Notes: generated from the letters alone by a model not told the origin. Shown: positions 1 through 7,561, counted from the stretch's first letter. The stretch: DNA of 14,081 bases from Candidatus Elusimicrobium euhamitermitis (GCA_031254225.1 JAIRUU010000017.1:1-14081); one strand, 5' to 3'. Numbers and translations are program-made.

Positions 1-243
1 GGAAGAGGCAAAAACTTTTTTGCCCAAAATTTCCGTACCGTATTTTGACAAAACTTCCGTCAGCGGCAAACCTTTAAACGCGCCGTTTTTTATTACGGAA
101 ATACTGCCCGGCACGCAGGAAATTTCCCATGACTCGCCTACGGCGCTAAAAGGAGAGTTTTTATTAAACTCTCCTTTTAGCTTTTCGCCGCCCCAGATTG
201 TCTGCTTAAACACGGGATTAAACGTCAGAGGTTCAAACTTCAT
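1..243 (-). CDS. manA: Mannose-6-phosphate isomerase, class I (partial, 3' end outside window)
   Basis: Only the first 81 codons are present; the frame is open to base 1. The protein starts MKFEPLTFNPVFKQTIWGG, and the IWGG block followed by GESWEIS near residues 37-43 is the N-terminal signature of zinc-dependent class I phosphomannose isomerases, which interconvert mannose-6-phosphate and fructose-6-phosphate in the cytosol. The zinc-binding His/Glu residues lie further on and are not visible. The ATG overlaps the TGA of the ROK kinase in an ATGA junction, and no strong Shine-Dalgarno precedes it, so translation is probably coupled to the upstream gene. Third gene of the permease-kinase-isomerase operon, which suggests mannose use. 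Identity is confident; substrate preference is inferred from family and context. Confidence 0.85.
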   Translation of the reverse strand, partial: MKFEPLTFNPVFKQTIWGGEKLKGEFNKNSPFSAVGESWEISCVPGSISVIKNGAFKGLPLTEVLSKYGTEILGKKVFASS

Positions 244-1367
244 TTTTTCGCCGCGCCGGTTTTGTCAATTTCGTTAAGAGCAAAAGAATACGCGCCTATT
301 GAAACCGCTTTGCTGGTCCCGAGTTTTGATACGGCGACGCCTATTTTTTTGTCTTTATTATATACGGCTTCTTTATTGGAGCCCGGGATTTTAACCAGCA
401 CGGAGCCGCCTTTGTAAAAGCGTTCCGCGTCCCTGGGGTCCTCAAGATTATAAGCCTTTGACTCCATGCGGTCAACCGTGCCTCGGCCGTCGTAACAGGC
501 AATTTTGCCGTTCATCTCCGCAATCAGCGCAGGCATAAAATATTTATGCGCGGCCGCCAGCCCGCCGCCGATAACCACAATGCCGTCCACCACGGTGGAC
601 ACGTTGGCTATCTGGTTACCCGCTATGTCGCCAAGCTCGGCAAACGCGGCCTTTGCGGCGCCGGCGTCGCCTTTTTTAGTTCCTTCGGCAATCTCAAAAA
701 TATCTTTCGGCGTGTATTCCGTTTTATCGCCGGACAATAAGCGGTAAGAACGTTTGACGGCCCTTATGCTCACGCCTTCTTCGGAAAAACATTCCGGGTA
801 TTTTTTATTTCTTATAACCCATATTTCCGCCGACGCGCCGTTATCGCCCAGGAACAGTTCCCCGTTCCTCACAATCCCGCCGCCGGAGCCCGTGCCCAGA
901 GTTATGCCGAAGAGATTGTTATACCTCATGTGGCTGCCGATTTTTGCAAAATGCGCGTTGATGTCCGGCAGCACGCCGGCAAAAGCTTCGCCGTATGCAA
1001 ACAAATCCCCGTCGTTATTAATGAAGACCGGTACGGCGAATTTTTCTTTAAGATACGGCCCGAGCGCCACGCCGCCGCGGAAAGCGGGCAGGTTAGGCAG
1101 GTCGCCTATAACGCCGTTAACGTAATCCGCAGGGCCCGGGAAAGCGAAGCTTATCGCCGTCGGTTTATTCTTACAGTTTTTTATAACCGTTTCAAAACCG
1201 GCGACGATGTTTGCAAGGCACTTGTCCAGATTGTCGGCGTGAGTGGGCAGCGTAACAGGCTCCGTAATTTCTTTGTTGGAGCGCACCGCGGAGAATACCA
1301 AATTCGTTCCGCCAGCGTCCAGCGTCAGAACGGTGCGGATATCATTATTGTAACTTACGTTTCTCAT
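240..1367 (-). CDS. ROK-family sugar kinase lacking the zinc motif
   Basis: 375 residues with an actin-like ATPase fold of the ROK (repressor, ORF, kinase) family. Visible blocks are the phosphate-binding DAGGTN (17-22), FPGPAD (76-81), FINNDGDLFAYGE with the likely catalytic Asp119, the second phosphate loop LGTGSGGG (157-164), and NGASAEIW (176-183) where most ROK proteins have the GAGEIGH sugar/zinc segment. The CxCGxxGCxE zinc motif is absent; ECFSEEGVS occupies about that place. There is no N-terminal helix-turn-helix, so it is a kinase rather than a repressor. It begins two bases after the MFS gene stop and overlaps manA by four bases. Expected role: ATP-dependent phosphorylation of the hexose imported by the permease, possibly mannose or fructose. 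The substrate is inference. Confidence 0.85.
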   Translation of the reverse strand: MRNVSYNNDIRTVLTLDAGGTNLVFSAVRSNKEITEPVTLPTHADNLDKCLANIVAGFETVIKNCKNKPTAISFAFPGPADYVNGVIGDLPNLPAFRGGVALGPYLKEKFAVPVFINNDGDLFAYGEAFAGVLPDINAHFAKIGSHMRYNNLFGITLGTGSGGGIVRNGELFLGDNGASAEIWVIRNKKYPECFSEEGVSIRAVKRSYRLLSGDKTEYTPKDIFEIAEGTKKGDAGAAKAAFAELGDIAGNQIANVSTVVDGIVVIGGGLAAAHKYFMPALIAEMNGKIACYDGRGTVDRMESKAYNLEDPRDAERFYKGGSVLVKIPGSNKEAVYNKDKKIGVAVSKLGTSKAVSIGAYSFALNEIDKTGAAKK

Positions 1368-1369
1368 AG

Positions 1370-2539
1370 TTATGCCTTTGACGCTTTTTTCTCTTTACCG
1401 GCGGCGAGAAAAATCAGATAAGCCGCGCCCACAAGCATGACCAACACGGCGCCGCTCTGCGCTTTTACCGCGTCCGAAGCAAAGCCCATGAGAAGCGGAA
1501 ATCCAGTTCCGCCGAACACGCCCATAATCATCAGACCGGAAACTTCATTCTTCTTCTCCGGTTTATGCAGCAGCGCGCGGGAGAAAATCATTGAGAATAT
1601 GTTTGAGTTTGCAAAACCGAGCGCCGCTATGCAGACGTAAATAATCCACTGCGCGTGCGCAAAAGCCAAAACAGCCATGGCGGCGGCCAGTAAAACGGCG
1701 CTGAAAATAAAAAACTTTTTCATAGCCATGCGCGCAAGTATTATCGCGCCCAAAAAGCTGCCTATGGTGCGGAATAAGAAGTAAAGGCTGGTGGCGTAAC
1801 CCGCTTTTGAAAGATCAAAACCGAGCCGCTCCGTGAGGATTTTAGGCGCGGTAACGTTTACGCCCACGTCAACGCCCACGTGGCAGATAATACCCAGGAA
1901 ACAAAGCAGAATCACGCCGTCGCCGAGCAGCGAAAAACATTCTGTGAACGTTGAAACTTTGCCCGTCGTCTCTTCCTCTTTGATTTTTTCTAAGGACAGC
2001 GCGATGAACACTATTACGGGGAAAATTATAAAAACCGCGTACAGATATTTCCAGTTGCCGAAGTACGCGGCCGCCCACGCCGCTATAATCGGCGCGGAGA
2101 AAGAAGCAATAGCTTTGACAAATTGTCCGAAGGTCAGCGTGCTTGCCAGCTTTTCGCCGGTCACAAGAGCCGAGACCAGAGGATTTAAAGACACCTGCAG
2201 CACCGCGTTGCCTATGCCAAGAAACGCAAAAGAAAGCATCATGCTGGCAAAAGAATAGCTTACCATGGGTATTATAAGAGCGACTATTGTTAAAACAAGA
2301 CTGATAAGAACGGTTTTGCGGCGGCCTATTTTATTCATCAGCATACCGGTGGGCACGGAACATATTAAAAACCACAGGAAGACCATTGACGGCAGCAGGT
2401 TGGCGGTGGAATCGGACAAAGCGAAGTCAACTTTTACATAATTTGTCGCTATGCCGACCAGGTCAACAAACCCCATGACAAAAAACGCCGCCATGATGGG
2501 AATGAGCTTTACTATTACGGACGATTGTTTTTCTGACAT
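1370..2539 (-). CDS. MFS sugar permease, fucose/glucose/galactose (FHS-like) type
   Basis: 389 residues with about twelve hydrophobic segments and a hydrophilic central loop near residues 183-200, the usual major facilitator layout in the inner membrane. The cytoplasmic MFS motif after helix 2 is clear (GMLMNKIGRRKT, 65-76). LQVSLNPLVSALV (114-126) and FGGTGFPLLMGFASD (342-356) resemble the NP-containing helix 4 and the GG..PLL.G segment of the fucose permease (FHS) family, which are sugar:proton symporters. The start is supported by AGGAG about nine bases upstream of the ATG. First gene of the operon, followed two bases later by the ROK kinase and then manA, so a hexose such as mannose or glucose is the likely cargo. 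Specificity is inferred from neighbours only. Confidence 0.85.
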   Translation of the reverse strand: MSEKQSSVIVKLIPIMAAFFVMGFVDLVGIATNYVKVDFALSDSTANLLPSMVFLWFLICSVPTGMLMNKIGRRKTVLISLVLTIVALIIPMVSYSFASMMLSFAFLGIGNAVLQVSLNPLVSALVTGEKLASTLTFGQFVKAIASFSAPIIAAWAAAYFGNWKYLYAVFIIFPVIVFIALSLEKIKEEETTGKVSTFTECFSLLGDGVILLCFLGIICHVGVDVGVNVTAPKILTERLGFDLSKAGYATSLYFLFRTIGSFLGAIILARMAMKKFFIFSAVLLAAAMAVLAFAHAQWIIYVCIAALGFANSNIFSMIFSRALLHKPEKKNEVSGLMIMGVFGGTGFPLLMGFASDAVKAQSGAVLVMLVGAAYLIFLAAGKEKKASKA

Positions 2540-2548
2540 TTTATTAAT

Positions 2549-2553
2549 CTCCT
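2549..2553 (-). promoter_or_regulatory. Ribosome binding site of the MFS permease gene
   Basis: AGGAG on the minus strand, nine bases before the ATG at 2539. It supports this start for the permease. Confidence 0.6.
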
Positions 2554-2567
2554 AATCCTCTGAAATA

Positions 2568-2580
2568 AGCTTACTAAGCT
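2568..2580. promoter_or_regulatory. Palindrome AGCTTA-C-TAAGCT, candidate operator
   Basis: A perfect inverted repeat of two 6-base arms around one base, lying about nine bases downstream of the candidate -10 box and about 30 bases before the permease ATG. The position, over the expected transcription start, is where a repressor would block initiation. No regulator gene is in the window to pair with it, and a 13-base palindrome in an AT-rich leader can arise by chance. Confidence 0.35.
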
Positions 2581-2588
2581 ACCCCCGT

Positions 2589-2617
2589 ATGCTATCACTT
2601 TTTAAAAAAATGTTCAA
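2589..2617 (-). promoter_or_regulatory. Candidate sigma70-type promoter of the sugar operon
   Basis: On the minus strand TTGAAC (2617-2612) and TAGCAT (2594-2589) are separated by exactly 17 bases, each matching four of six consensus positions. The expected start of transcription falls near 2580, giving a leader of about 40 bases with a Shine-Dalgarno. The -35 box lies directly beside the terminator of the preceding LOG gene, consistent with a new transcription unit beginning here. Confidence 0.5.
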
Positions 2618-2619
2618 CA

Positions 2620-2652
2620 AAAAAAGCGCCCGTCTCAAACGGGCGCTTTTTT
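2620..2652 (-). terminator. Rho-independent terminator of the ispA-dxs-LOG operon
   Basis: A perfect 13-bp inverted repeat (arms 2620-2632 and 2640-2652, core GCGCCCG/CGGGCGC) with a 7-base loop, followed on the minus strand by a run of T. It sits about a dozen bases after the LOG gene stop. The arms carry A and T runs on both sides, so it could also work on the plus strand. Confidence 0.85.
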
Positions 2653-2664
2653 ATTTCCGGTTTA

Positions 2665-3465
2665 TCAGATGTTGTAGAACTTAGCTATAATATCCCACGC
2701 TTCTTTTGCGCTGTCCACTATGCTGAACATATTCATATTGTCCGTGGAAATTACGCCGTAATGCGCCAGCTTATGCACGTTAACCACGTCGTTCCAAAAC
2801 TTTTTGCCCACCCATATTATAGGTATCCTTTCTTTTTTACCCGTCTGCACAAGCGTCAAAATTTCAAACATCTCGTCAAAAGTGCCAAAGCCGCCTGGGA
2901 ACACCACTATGGCTTTTGAGCGCATGACCAAATGCATTTTTCTTATCGCGAAATAGTGGAACAGAAACGCCAGATTTTTAGAAATATACGGATTTGGAAA
3001 CTGCTCCATAGGCAGCGTGATATTAAAGCCTATGCTCTTTCCGCCCGCCGTAAACGCGCCTTTGTTGGACGCTTCCATAAGCCCGGGCCCGCCGCCGGTG
3101 GCCATAGAAAAACGCCCTTTCCCTTTTTTTACCACCAGCGCGCCGAACTCAACGGCCATGTCATAATAATCTGCAATTTCCAAAAGTCCTTTCTGCTCGT
3201 TAAGACGGTTGTGCAGTTTTTTATCTTTTGGATTTATTTTAAGCTGCGCCTGCGTCATGGCTATATCTTTTTTCATTTCCGCCGCCGGCTTGACGCGCGC
3301 GCTGCCGAAACAGACTATAGTCTCATGTATTTTATGTTCCTGCAAAATAACTTCGGGTTTTAAAAGTTCCAGCTGCAGCCTTACGGGCCTTGCTTCGCTT
3401 AGTTTTAAAAAATCTATATCTTCATATGCTTTGGTATAGGAATTAATTCTTCTGCGTTTGCTCAT
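2665..3465 (-). CDS. LOG-family protein (TIGR00730-like nucleotide phosphoribohydrolase)
   Basis: 266 residues from the chosen ATG. The Rossmann-like LOG signature is complete: TGGGPGLMEASNKG near 123-136, then RKMHLVMRSKAIVVFPGGFGTFDE in pieces, with RK at about 175-176 and PGGFGTFDE at 190-198. The Arg and the Glu of PGGxGTxxE are the catalytic residues of this family, which releases the base from nucleoside 5'-monophosphates (cytokinin activation in plants and some bacteria). A roughly 50-residue N-terminal region rich in Lys and Glu precedes the core. An upstream in-frame GTG (3477) lies inside the AGGTGG Shine-Dalgarno sequence that serves the ATG at 3465, so the ATG is preferred. This ATG overlaps the dxs stop as ATGA. 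The physiological substrate in bacteria is generally unclear. Confidence 0.85.
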   Translation of the reverse strand: MSKRRRINSYTKAYEDIDFLKLSEARPVRLQLELLKPEVILQEHKIHETIVCFGSARVKPAAEMKKDIAMTQAQLKINPKDKKLHNRLNEQKGLLEIADYYDMAVEFGALVVKKGKGRFSMATGGGPGLMEASNKGAFTAGGKSIGFNITLPMEQFPNPYISKNLAFLFHYFAIRKMHLVMRSKAIVVFPGGFGTFDEMFEILTLVQTGKKERIPIIWVGKKFWNDVVNVHKLAHYGVISTDNMNMFSIVDSAKEAWDIIAKFYNI

Positions 3466-5321
3466 TTTTTTAACCACCTGTTTATATTTTCGGCTATTTT
3501 TTCGGCGGAAGTGCCTATAAGTTCATGCAGCTCCGCGGGTTTGCCGTGTTCAATAAATTCGTCTTTAATGCCCAGGCGCAGCGTCCGCCCGCACAAATTA
3601 TTATCTGCCAAAAATTCCGTTACGGCGGAGCCGAAACCGCCGGCCAGAATATTATCCTCAACCGTAACGATATTCTGGGATTTTTTAAACGCCTCTTTAA
3701 TAATTTCCCCGTCTAAAGGTTTAACAAAGCGCATATCCGCCGCGCCGCATGAAATGCCCTCTTCCTTCAAAATTTCCGCCGCGCGCAGCGCAGCGCGGTA
3801 TTTGTTGCCGACGGCCAAAATATTTACGTCCTTTCCTTTATGCTTAAAAACGCCTTTGCCGATTTCAAATTCTTTCAAATTTTTATCCATCTCCGCGCCA
3901 AAACCGTTGCCGCGCGGATAGCGCACCACAAAAGGTTTGTTTGCCGCGAAAGCCGTTTTTAAAGCGCGCTGCAGCTCATTTTCGTCCGACGGGGCGCAAA
4001 TAATAAGGTTAGGAACGCCGCGTAAAAAACTTAAATCAAAAACTCCGTGGTGCGTGGGCCCGTCCTCGCCCACAACGCCCGCGCGGTCAAGCGCAAAAAC
4101 AACGGGCAGGTCTTGCAGGGCCGCGTCATGCAGAATCTGGTCAAAACACCGCTGCGCGAAAGACGAGTACAGCGCAAACACCGGTTTTAATCCCGCGGCG
4201 GCGAGGCCGGCGGCAAAAGTCGCGCCGTGCTCTTCGGCAATGCCGACGTCAAAATAACGGTGCGGAAATTTATCCCTGAACGCGTCCAGCCCCGTGCCCT
4301 CCGGCATGGCGGCCGTGATAGCCACAATTTTTTCGTCTTTGGCGGCAAGTTTGACTATAGTGTCCGAGAAAACTTTGGTAAACGTCGGCGCGGCCGCAGC
4401 GCCCGCTTTTCCTTTGCCTGTTTCCAAATCAAAAATGCCAAGCCCGTGAAAATCCGTCGGATGGTCTTCCGCGGGAGTGTAGCCCTTGCCTTTTTTAGTC
4501 ACGACGTGCAAAAGCACCGGCCCTTTTGTGTCTTTAATATTTTTTAAAACGTTAATCACTTCATTAATATCATTGCCGTTGATGGGGCCGAAATAGCGGA
4601 AACCCATTTCTTCAAAAATAGTCCCGGGAAATAAAATAGCGCGCGCGCGTTTTGCAAGTTTCGCGGCGTCATTGCCCAGCGCGCTGAAATTTTTAAGAAA
4701 ATGCACGGCCTTATCCTCGGCCAGCTGCACGTATTTTTTGGTAATCAGCCTTGTCAGGAATTTACCAAGCGCGCCCACGCGCTGGGAAATAAACATCTGG
4801 TTGTCGTTTAAAACAACCAGCATGTCTGTGCCAAGGTTTCCCGCGTTCTGCAAAGCCTCGTAAATCATGCCGCCCGTAAAAGCGCCGTCGGACGCTACGG
4901 CTACCACTTTGCTGTTTTCTTTTTTCAAATCCCTTGCTATCGCCATGCCGAGCGCCGCGGACAGCGACGTTGACGCGTGGCCCACGCCAAAAGTGTCATA
5001 TTCTGACTCCGCCCTTTTCGGAAACCCGCTTATGCCGCCTTTTGTTCTTACGGAGCCGAAATTTTCAAAACGCCCGGTCAGAATTTTATGCGCGTAAGCC
5101 TGGTGGCCCGTGTCAAAAACCAGTTTATCCGCCGGCGTATTATAAACGTAATGCAGCGCGGTAATAAGTTCCACCGCGCCCAGGCTGGAACCGAGGTGCC
5201 CGCCGTTTTTGCTGACGGTGGAAAGTATAGTTTCCCTGATTTCCGCGCAAAGCGGCGCAAGCAGTTCCGGATTTAAATTCCTTAAATCCTGCGGGCTTCT
5301 TATGCCGGGGAGTATTTTCAT
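3462..5321 (-). CDS. dxs: 1-deoxy-D-xylulose-5-phosphate synthase
   Basis: 619 residues, the usual length. It condenses pyruvate and glyceraldehyde-3-phosphate with thiamine diphosphate, the entry step of the MEP isoprenoid pathway, in the cytosol. Seen: GGHLGSSLG (40-48) with the conserved His42; FDTGHQAYAHK (69-79); the thiamine diphosphate/Mg motif region ASDGAFTGGM (143-152) with LNDN (171-174); VGIAEEHG (359-366) with the catalytic Glu363; DRAGVVGEDGPTHHG (412-426); C-terminal transketolase domain to the end. The usual GDG triplet is SDG here (Ser144, codon TCC). The ATG shares one base with the ispA stop (TAATG) and has AGGAG upstream. Middle gene of ispA-dxs-LOG; pairing with the prenyl synthase fits the pathway. 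Confidence 0.95.
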   Translation of the reverse strand: MKILPGIRSPQDLRNLNPELLAPLCAEIRETILSTVSKNGGHLGSSLGAVELITALHYVYNTPADKLVFDTGHQAYAHKILTGRFENFGSVRTKGGISGFPKRAESEYDTFGVGHASTSLSAALGMAIARDLKKENSKVVAVASDGAFTGGMIYEALQNAGNLGTDMLVVLNDNQMFISQRVGALGKFLTRLITKKYVQLAEDKAVHFLKNFSALGNDAAKLAKRARAILFPGTIFEEMGFRYFGPINGNDINEVINVLKNIKDTKGPVLLHVVTKKGKGYTPAEDHPTDFHGLGIFDLETGKGKAGAAAAPTFTKVFSDTIVKLAAKDEKIVAITAAMPEGTGLDAFRDKFPHRYFDVGIAEEHGATFAAGLAAAGLKPVFALYSSFAQRCFDQILHDAALQDLPVVFALDRAGVVGEDGPTHHGVFDLSFLRGVPNLIICAPSDENELQRALKTAFAANKPFVVRYPRGNGFGAEMDKNLKEFEIGKGVFKHKGKDVNILAVGNKYRAALRAAEILKEEGISCGAADMRFVKPLDGEIIKEAFKKSQNIVTVEDNILAGGFGSAVTEFLADNNLCGRTLRLGIKDEFIEHGKPAELHELIGTSAEKIAENINRWLKK

Positions 5322-6325
5322 TACATGCTCCTCTTTAAGAAAAAATCAGCCATATCATAAAGCGGCGCGGCGGCGCGTTTGTTTAAACCTTTGACGGAGT
5401 TTAACGCGGACACGGCTTCGTCTATGACAAATTTCGCGTATTTCCTGCTGGTTTCAAGACCGTATAAAGAGACGAAGGTAAGTTTTTTATTCGCCGCGTC
5501 GCTGCCGGATTTTCCTAATTTTTTCTCGCTGACAGTAACGTCAAGAATATCGTCCACTATCTGGAACGCAAGGCCCATGGCCGTGCCGTAACGGCGCATA
5601 TTTGCAATATCTTTTTCGGACGCGCCGGCCAAAATCGCGCCGGCTTCAATAGCCGTTCTGATTAAAGCGCCGGTTTTGTTCGCGTGAATATAAGATAAAA
5701 CGGTTTCCGCGCTGATTTCTTTTATTTTTTCCGGCGCAAGAAAATATTTTATATTTTTACGCGCCAGCGTTTTGCTCTCTTGTTTTATTTTTTTAACGCG
5801 CTTTAAATTATCCGCTGTAAGGCCTTCGGCAAACACGTCGGCCGTCTGGCCGCCGACCATGCCCTGCGCGCCGGCTCCGGCGGCAAAAACCGCAAGCGCG
5901 CGCAAAGTACGCGCGGGCCCCACGGCTTTAACCGCGCCGTTACGGGCAAAAACTTCAAAAGCGTAAGTAAGCAGCGCGTCGCCAGCCAGCAGCGCGGTAT
6001 CTTCGCCGAAAACTTTGTGGTTTGTGGGTTTGCCGCGGCGAAGCGCGTCATTGTCCATGGACGGCAGGTCGTCGTGTATTAACGAATAAGTGTGAACCAT
6101 TTCAAAAGCGCAGGCGGCGGGGGTTACGTCTGAATATTTTTTGCCGAAAGCTTCCGCCGCGGACATAACCAGCGCGGGCCGCACGCGTTTGCCGCCGGCG
6201 GACAGGGAATAACCCATAGCGTCTTTTAAAATTTCCGGCGCGCCGTCAAGCGCGGAAATATATTTTGACAGATGTTGTTCAATATACGCGGCTTTGGTTT
6301 TTAAATATTTTTCAAATTCCGGCAT
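5321..6325 (-). CDS. ispA: Polyprenyl (geranyl/farnesyl diphosphate) synthase
   Basis: 334 residues of the trans-isoprenyl diphosphate synthase fold. Seen: GGKRVRP (44-50); first Asp-rich motif DDLPSMD (85-91), preceded by HTYSLIH as in bacterial farnesyl diphosphate synthases; RRGKPTNH (96-103); GGQ (158-160); KTG (217-219); second Asp-rich motif QIVDDILD (255-262). The protein adds isopentenyl diphosphate to allylic diphosphates, downstream of Dxs. It is longer than the roughly 300 residues usual for IspA because about 34 extra, Lys-rich residues lie between AEG (166-168) and the HANKTG motif. The start has GGAAG upstream and a minus-strand TATAAT at 6366-6361, though no convincing -35. First gene of the operon, 46 bases from the divergent hydF. 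Product chain length cannot be fixed from the sequence. Confidence 0.9.
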   Translation of the reverse strand: MPEFEKYLKTKAAYIEQHLSKYISALDGAPEILKDAMGYSLSAGGKRVRPALVMSAAEAFGKKYSDVTPAACAFEMVHTYSLIHDDLPSMDNDALRRGKPTNHKVFGEDTALLAGDALLTYAFEVFARNGAVKAVGPARTLRALAVFAAGAGAQGMVGGQTADVFAEGLTADNLKRVKKIKQESKTLARKNIKYFLAPEKIKEISAETVLSYIHANKTGALIRTAIEAGAILAGASEKDIANMRRYGTAMGLAFQIVDDILDVTVSEKKLGKSGSDAANKKLTFVSLYGLETSRKYAKFVIDEAVSALNSVKGLNKRAAAPLYDMADFFLKRSM

Positions 6326-6360
6326 ATGTTTTTGGCTTCCTTTTATACTACAGATATTCT

Positions 6361-6366
6361 ATTATA
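6361..6366 (-). promoter_or_regulatory. Possible -10 box for the ispA operon
   Basis: A perfect TATAAT on the minus strand, 35 bases upstream of the ispA ATG, in the short AT-rich gap between the divergent ispA and hydF genes. I find no matching -35 at 16 to 18 bases, which would lie inside the hydF start. On the plus strand TATACT (6344-6349) is a comparable weak candidate for hydF. Confidence 0.35.
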
Positions 6367-6371
6367 TCATT

Positions 6372-7538
6372 ATGATAAACAGACCGCATATCGGAATATT
6401 CGGCCGCATGAACGTGGGCAAAAGCTCGCTGTTCAACGCGCTTGCGGGCCAGTCCCTTTCCATAGTGGACGGGACGCCGGGCACCACGACGGACCCTGTC
6501 AGAAAAATTCTGGAAATAGAGGGTTTGGGCCCCGTAGTGCTCATTGACACCGGCGGGATTGACGACAAAAACAGCCAGCTCGGCCGCCGCCGCATAAAAC
6601 GGACCATAGACATTATTGACCAGATTGATTTGGCTGTTTTAATGTTTTCCCATAATATTTTTGCGGACTATGAACAAAGCCTGATGACCACATTTCTTTA
6701 CAAAAAAATACCGTTTTTCCTAATCCACGGCAAAAACGGCATGGAACCGCTGAAAGTGGAAATTACCGGCGCGGAAACAGTTACGTTTTCCCTTGAAAAT
6801 CCGAACAAACAAAAAATTTTAGACCTCATCAAAAAGAATTTAAAAAAGATTTCCTCCGCGCCGAAATCCCTTCTTGAAGGCATGGCCGGAGAAGGGGACG
6901 CCGTCCTTTTGGTAACGCCCATAGACGCCGCCGCGCCCGAAGGCCGCATGATATTGCCGCAGGTGCAGACGCTGCGCGCCGCGCTTGATAAAAATATCAT
7001 CGTAACCTGCGTTCAGCCGGCGCAGCTTAAAGCGGCGCTTGAACAAAATAAAAATTTCGCGCTTGTGATAACTGATTCCCAGGCTTTTGCAGAAGTTGCA
7101 AAAATCGTGCCCGCTAATATTCCGCTCACAAGTTTCAGCATGCTGCTTGCGCGTATGCACGAGAATTTCAGGGACATGGTAAAAGGAGTGCGCCGGATTG
7201 ATAATCTGCAAAACGACGATAAAGTTTTAATTCTTGAGTCCTGCACCCACACAATAAACAATTGCGTTGACATAGGCCGCGTAAAACTGCCCGCGCTTAT
7301 ACAAAAGTTCACGGGCAAAAAACTTGATTTTACCGTCATAGCGGGATTGGACGCGCTGCCCGAGGACCTGTCCTCTTACGCGCTTGCAGTGCAGTGCGGC
7401 GGATGCATGGCAACGGAAACGCAGCTTAAAAACCGCCTTAACAACGCTTTGGAAGCGGGCGTGCCGGTCACAAATTACGGCATGGCAATAGCCTACTGCA
7501 GCGGCATTTTTGACCGCGTGTTAAAACCGCTGCTGTAA
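6372..7538 (+). CDS. hydF: [FeFe]-hydrogenase maturation GTPase HydF
   Basis: 388 residues from ATG 6372, chosen because MINRPHIGIFGRMNVGKSS matches the usual HydF beginning; an in-frame ATG further upstream lies inside ispA. HydF is the scaffold that receives the diiron subcluster from HydE and HydG and delivers it to the hydrogenase. Domains: N-terminal Era-like GTPase with G1 GRMNVGKSS (11-19), TTT (38-40), DTGG (59-62); middle dimerisation domain; C-terminal iron-sulfur domain with CTH (291-293) and CGGC (342-345). Two oddities: the usual His before CGGC is Gln341, and the expected NKxD (G4) site reads GKNG (120-123). No Shine-Dalgarno is evident. HydE, HydG and the hydrogenase are not in the window. 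Family assignment is secure. Confidence 0.93.
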   Translation: MINRPHIGIFGRMNVGKSSLFNALAGQSLSIVDGTPGTTTDPVRKILEIEGLGPVVLIDTGGIDDKNSQLGRRRIKRTIDIIDQIDLAVLMFSHNIFADYEQSLMTTFLYKKIPFFLIHGKNGMEPLKVEITGAETVTFSLENPNKQKILDLIKKNLKKISSAPKSLLEGMAGEGDAVLLVTPIDAAAPEGRMILPQVQTLRAALDKNIIVTCVQPAQLKAALEQNKNFALVITDSQAFAEVAKIVPANIPLTSFSMLLARMHENFRDMVKGVRRIDNLQNDDKVLILESCTHTINNCVDIGRVKLPALIQKFTGKKLDFTVIAGLDALPEDLSSYALAVQCGGCMATETQLKNRLNNALEAGVPVTNYGMAIAYCSGIFDRVLKPLL

Positions 7539-7561
7539 CTGATATAAATAATATTAAACAC

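Noticed and set aside
930..1421. Long open frame on the plus strand opposite the ROK kinase (and similar ones opposite dxs, ispA, folD and xerC/D)
   Set aside because: These are antisense shadows of well-supported genes: no recognisable domains, arginine- or proline-rich composition, and no ribosome binding sites.
3466..3477. GTG start for the LOG protein
   Set aside because: The GTG is part of the AGGTGG sequence that best serves as ribosome binding site for the ATG at 3465.
6294..6371. Upstream ATG extension of hydF with a hydrophobic N-terminus
   Set aside because: It overlaps the ispA start, and the family begins at the RPHIGIFG block. The hydrophobic stretch is AT-rich intergenic DNA read as codons.
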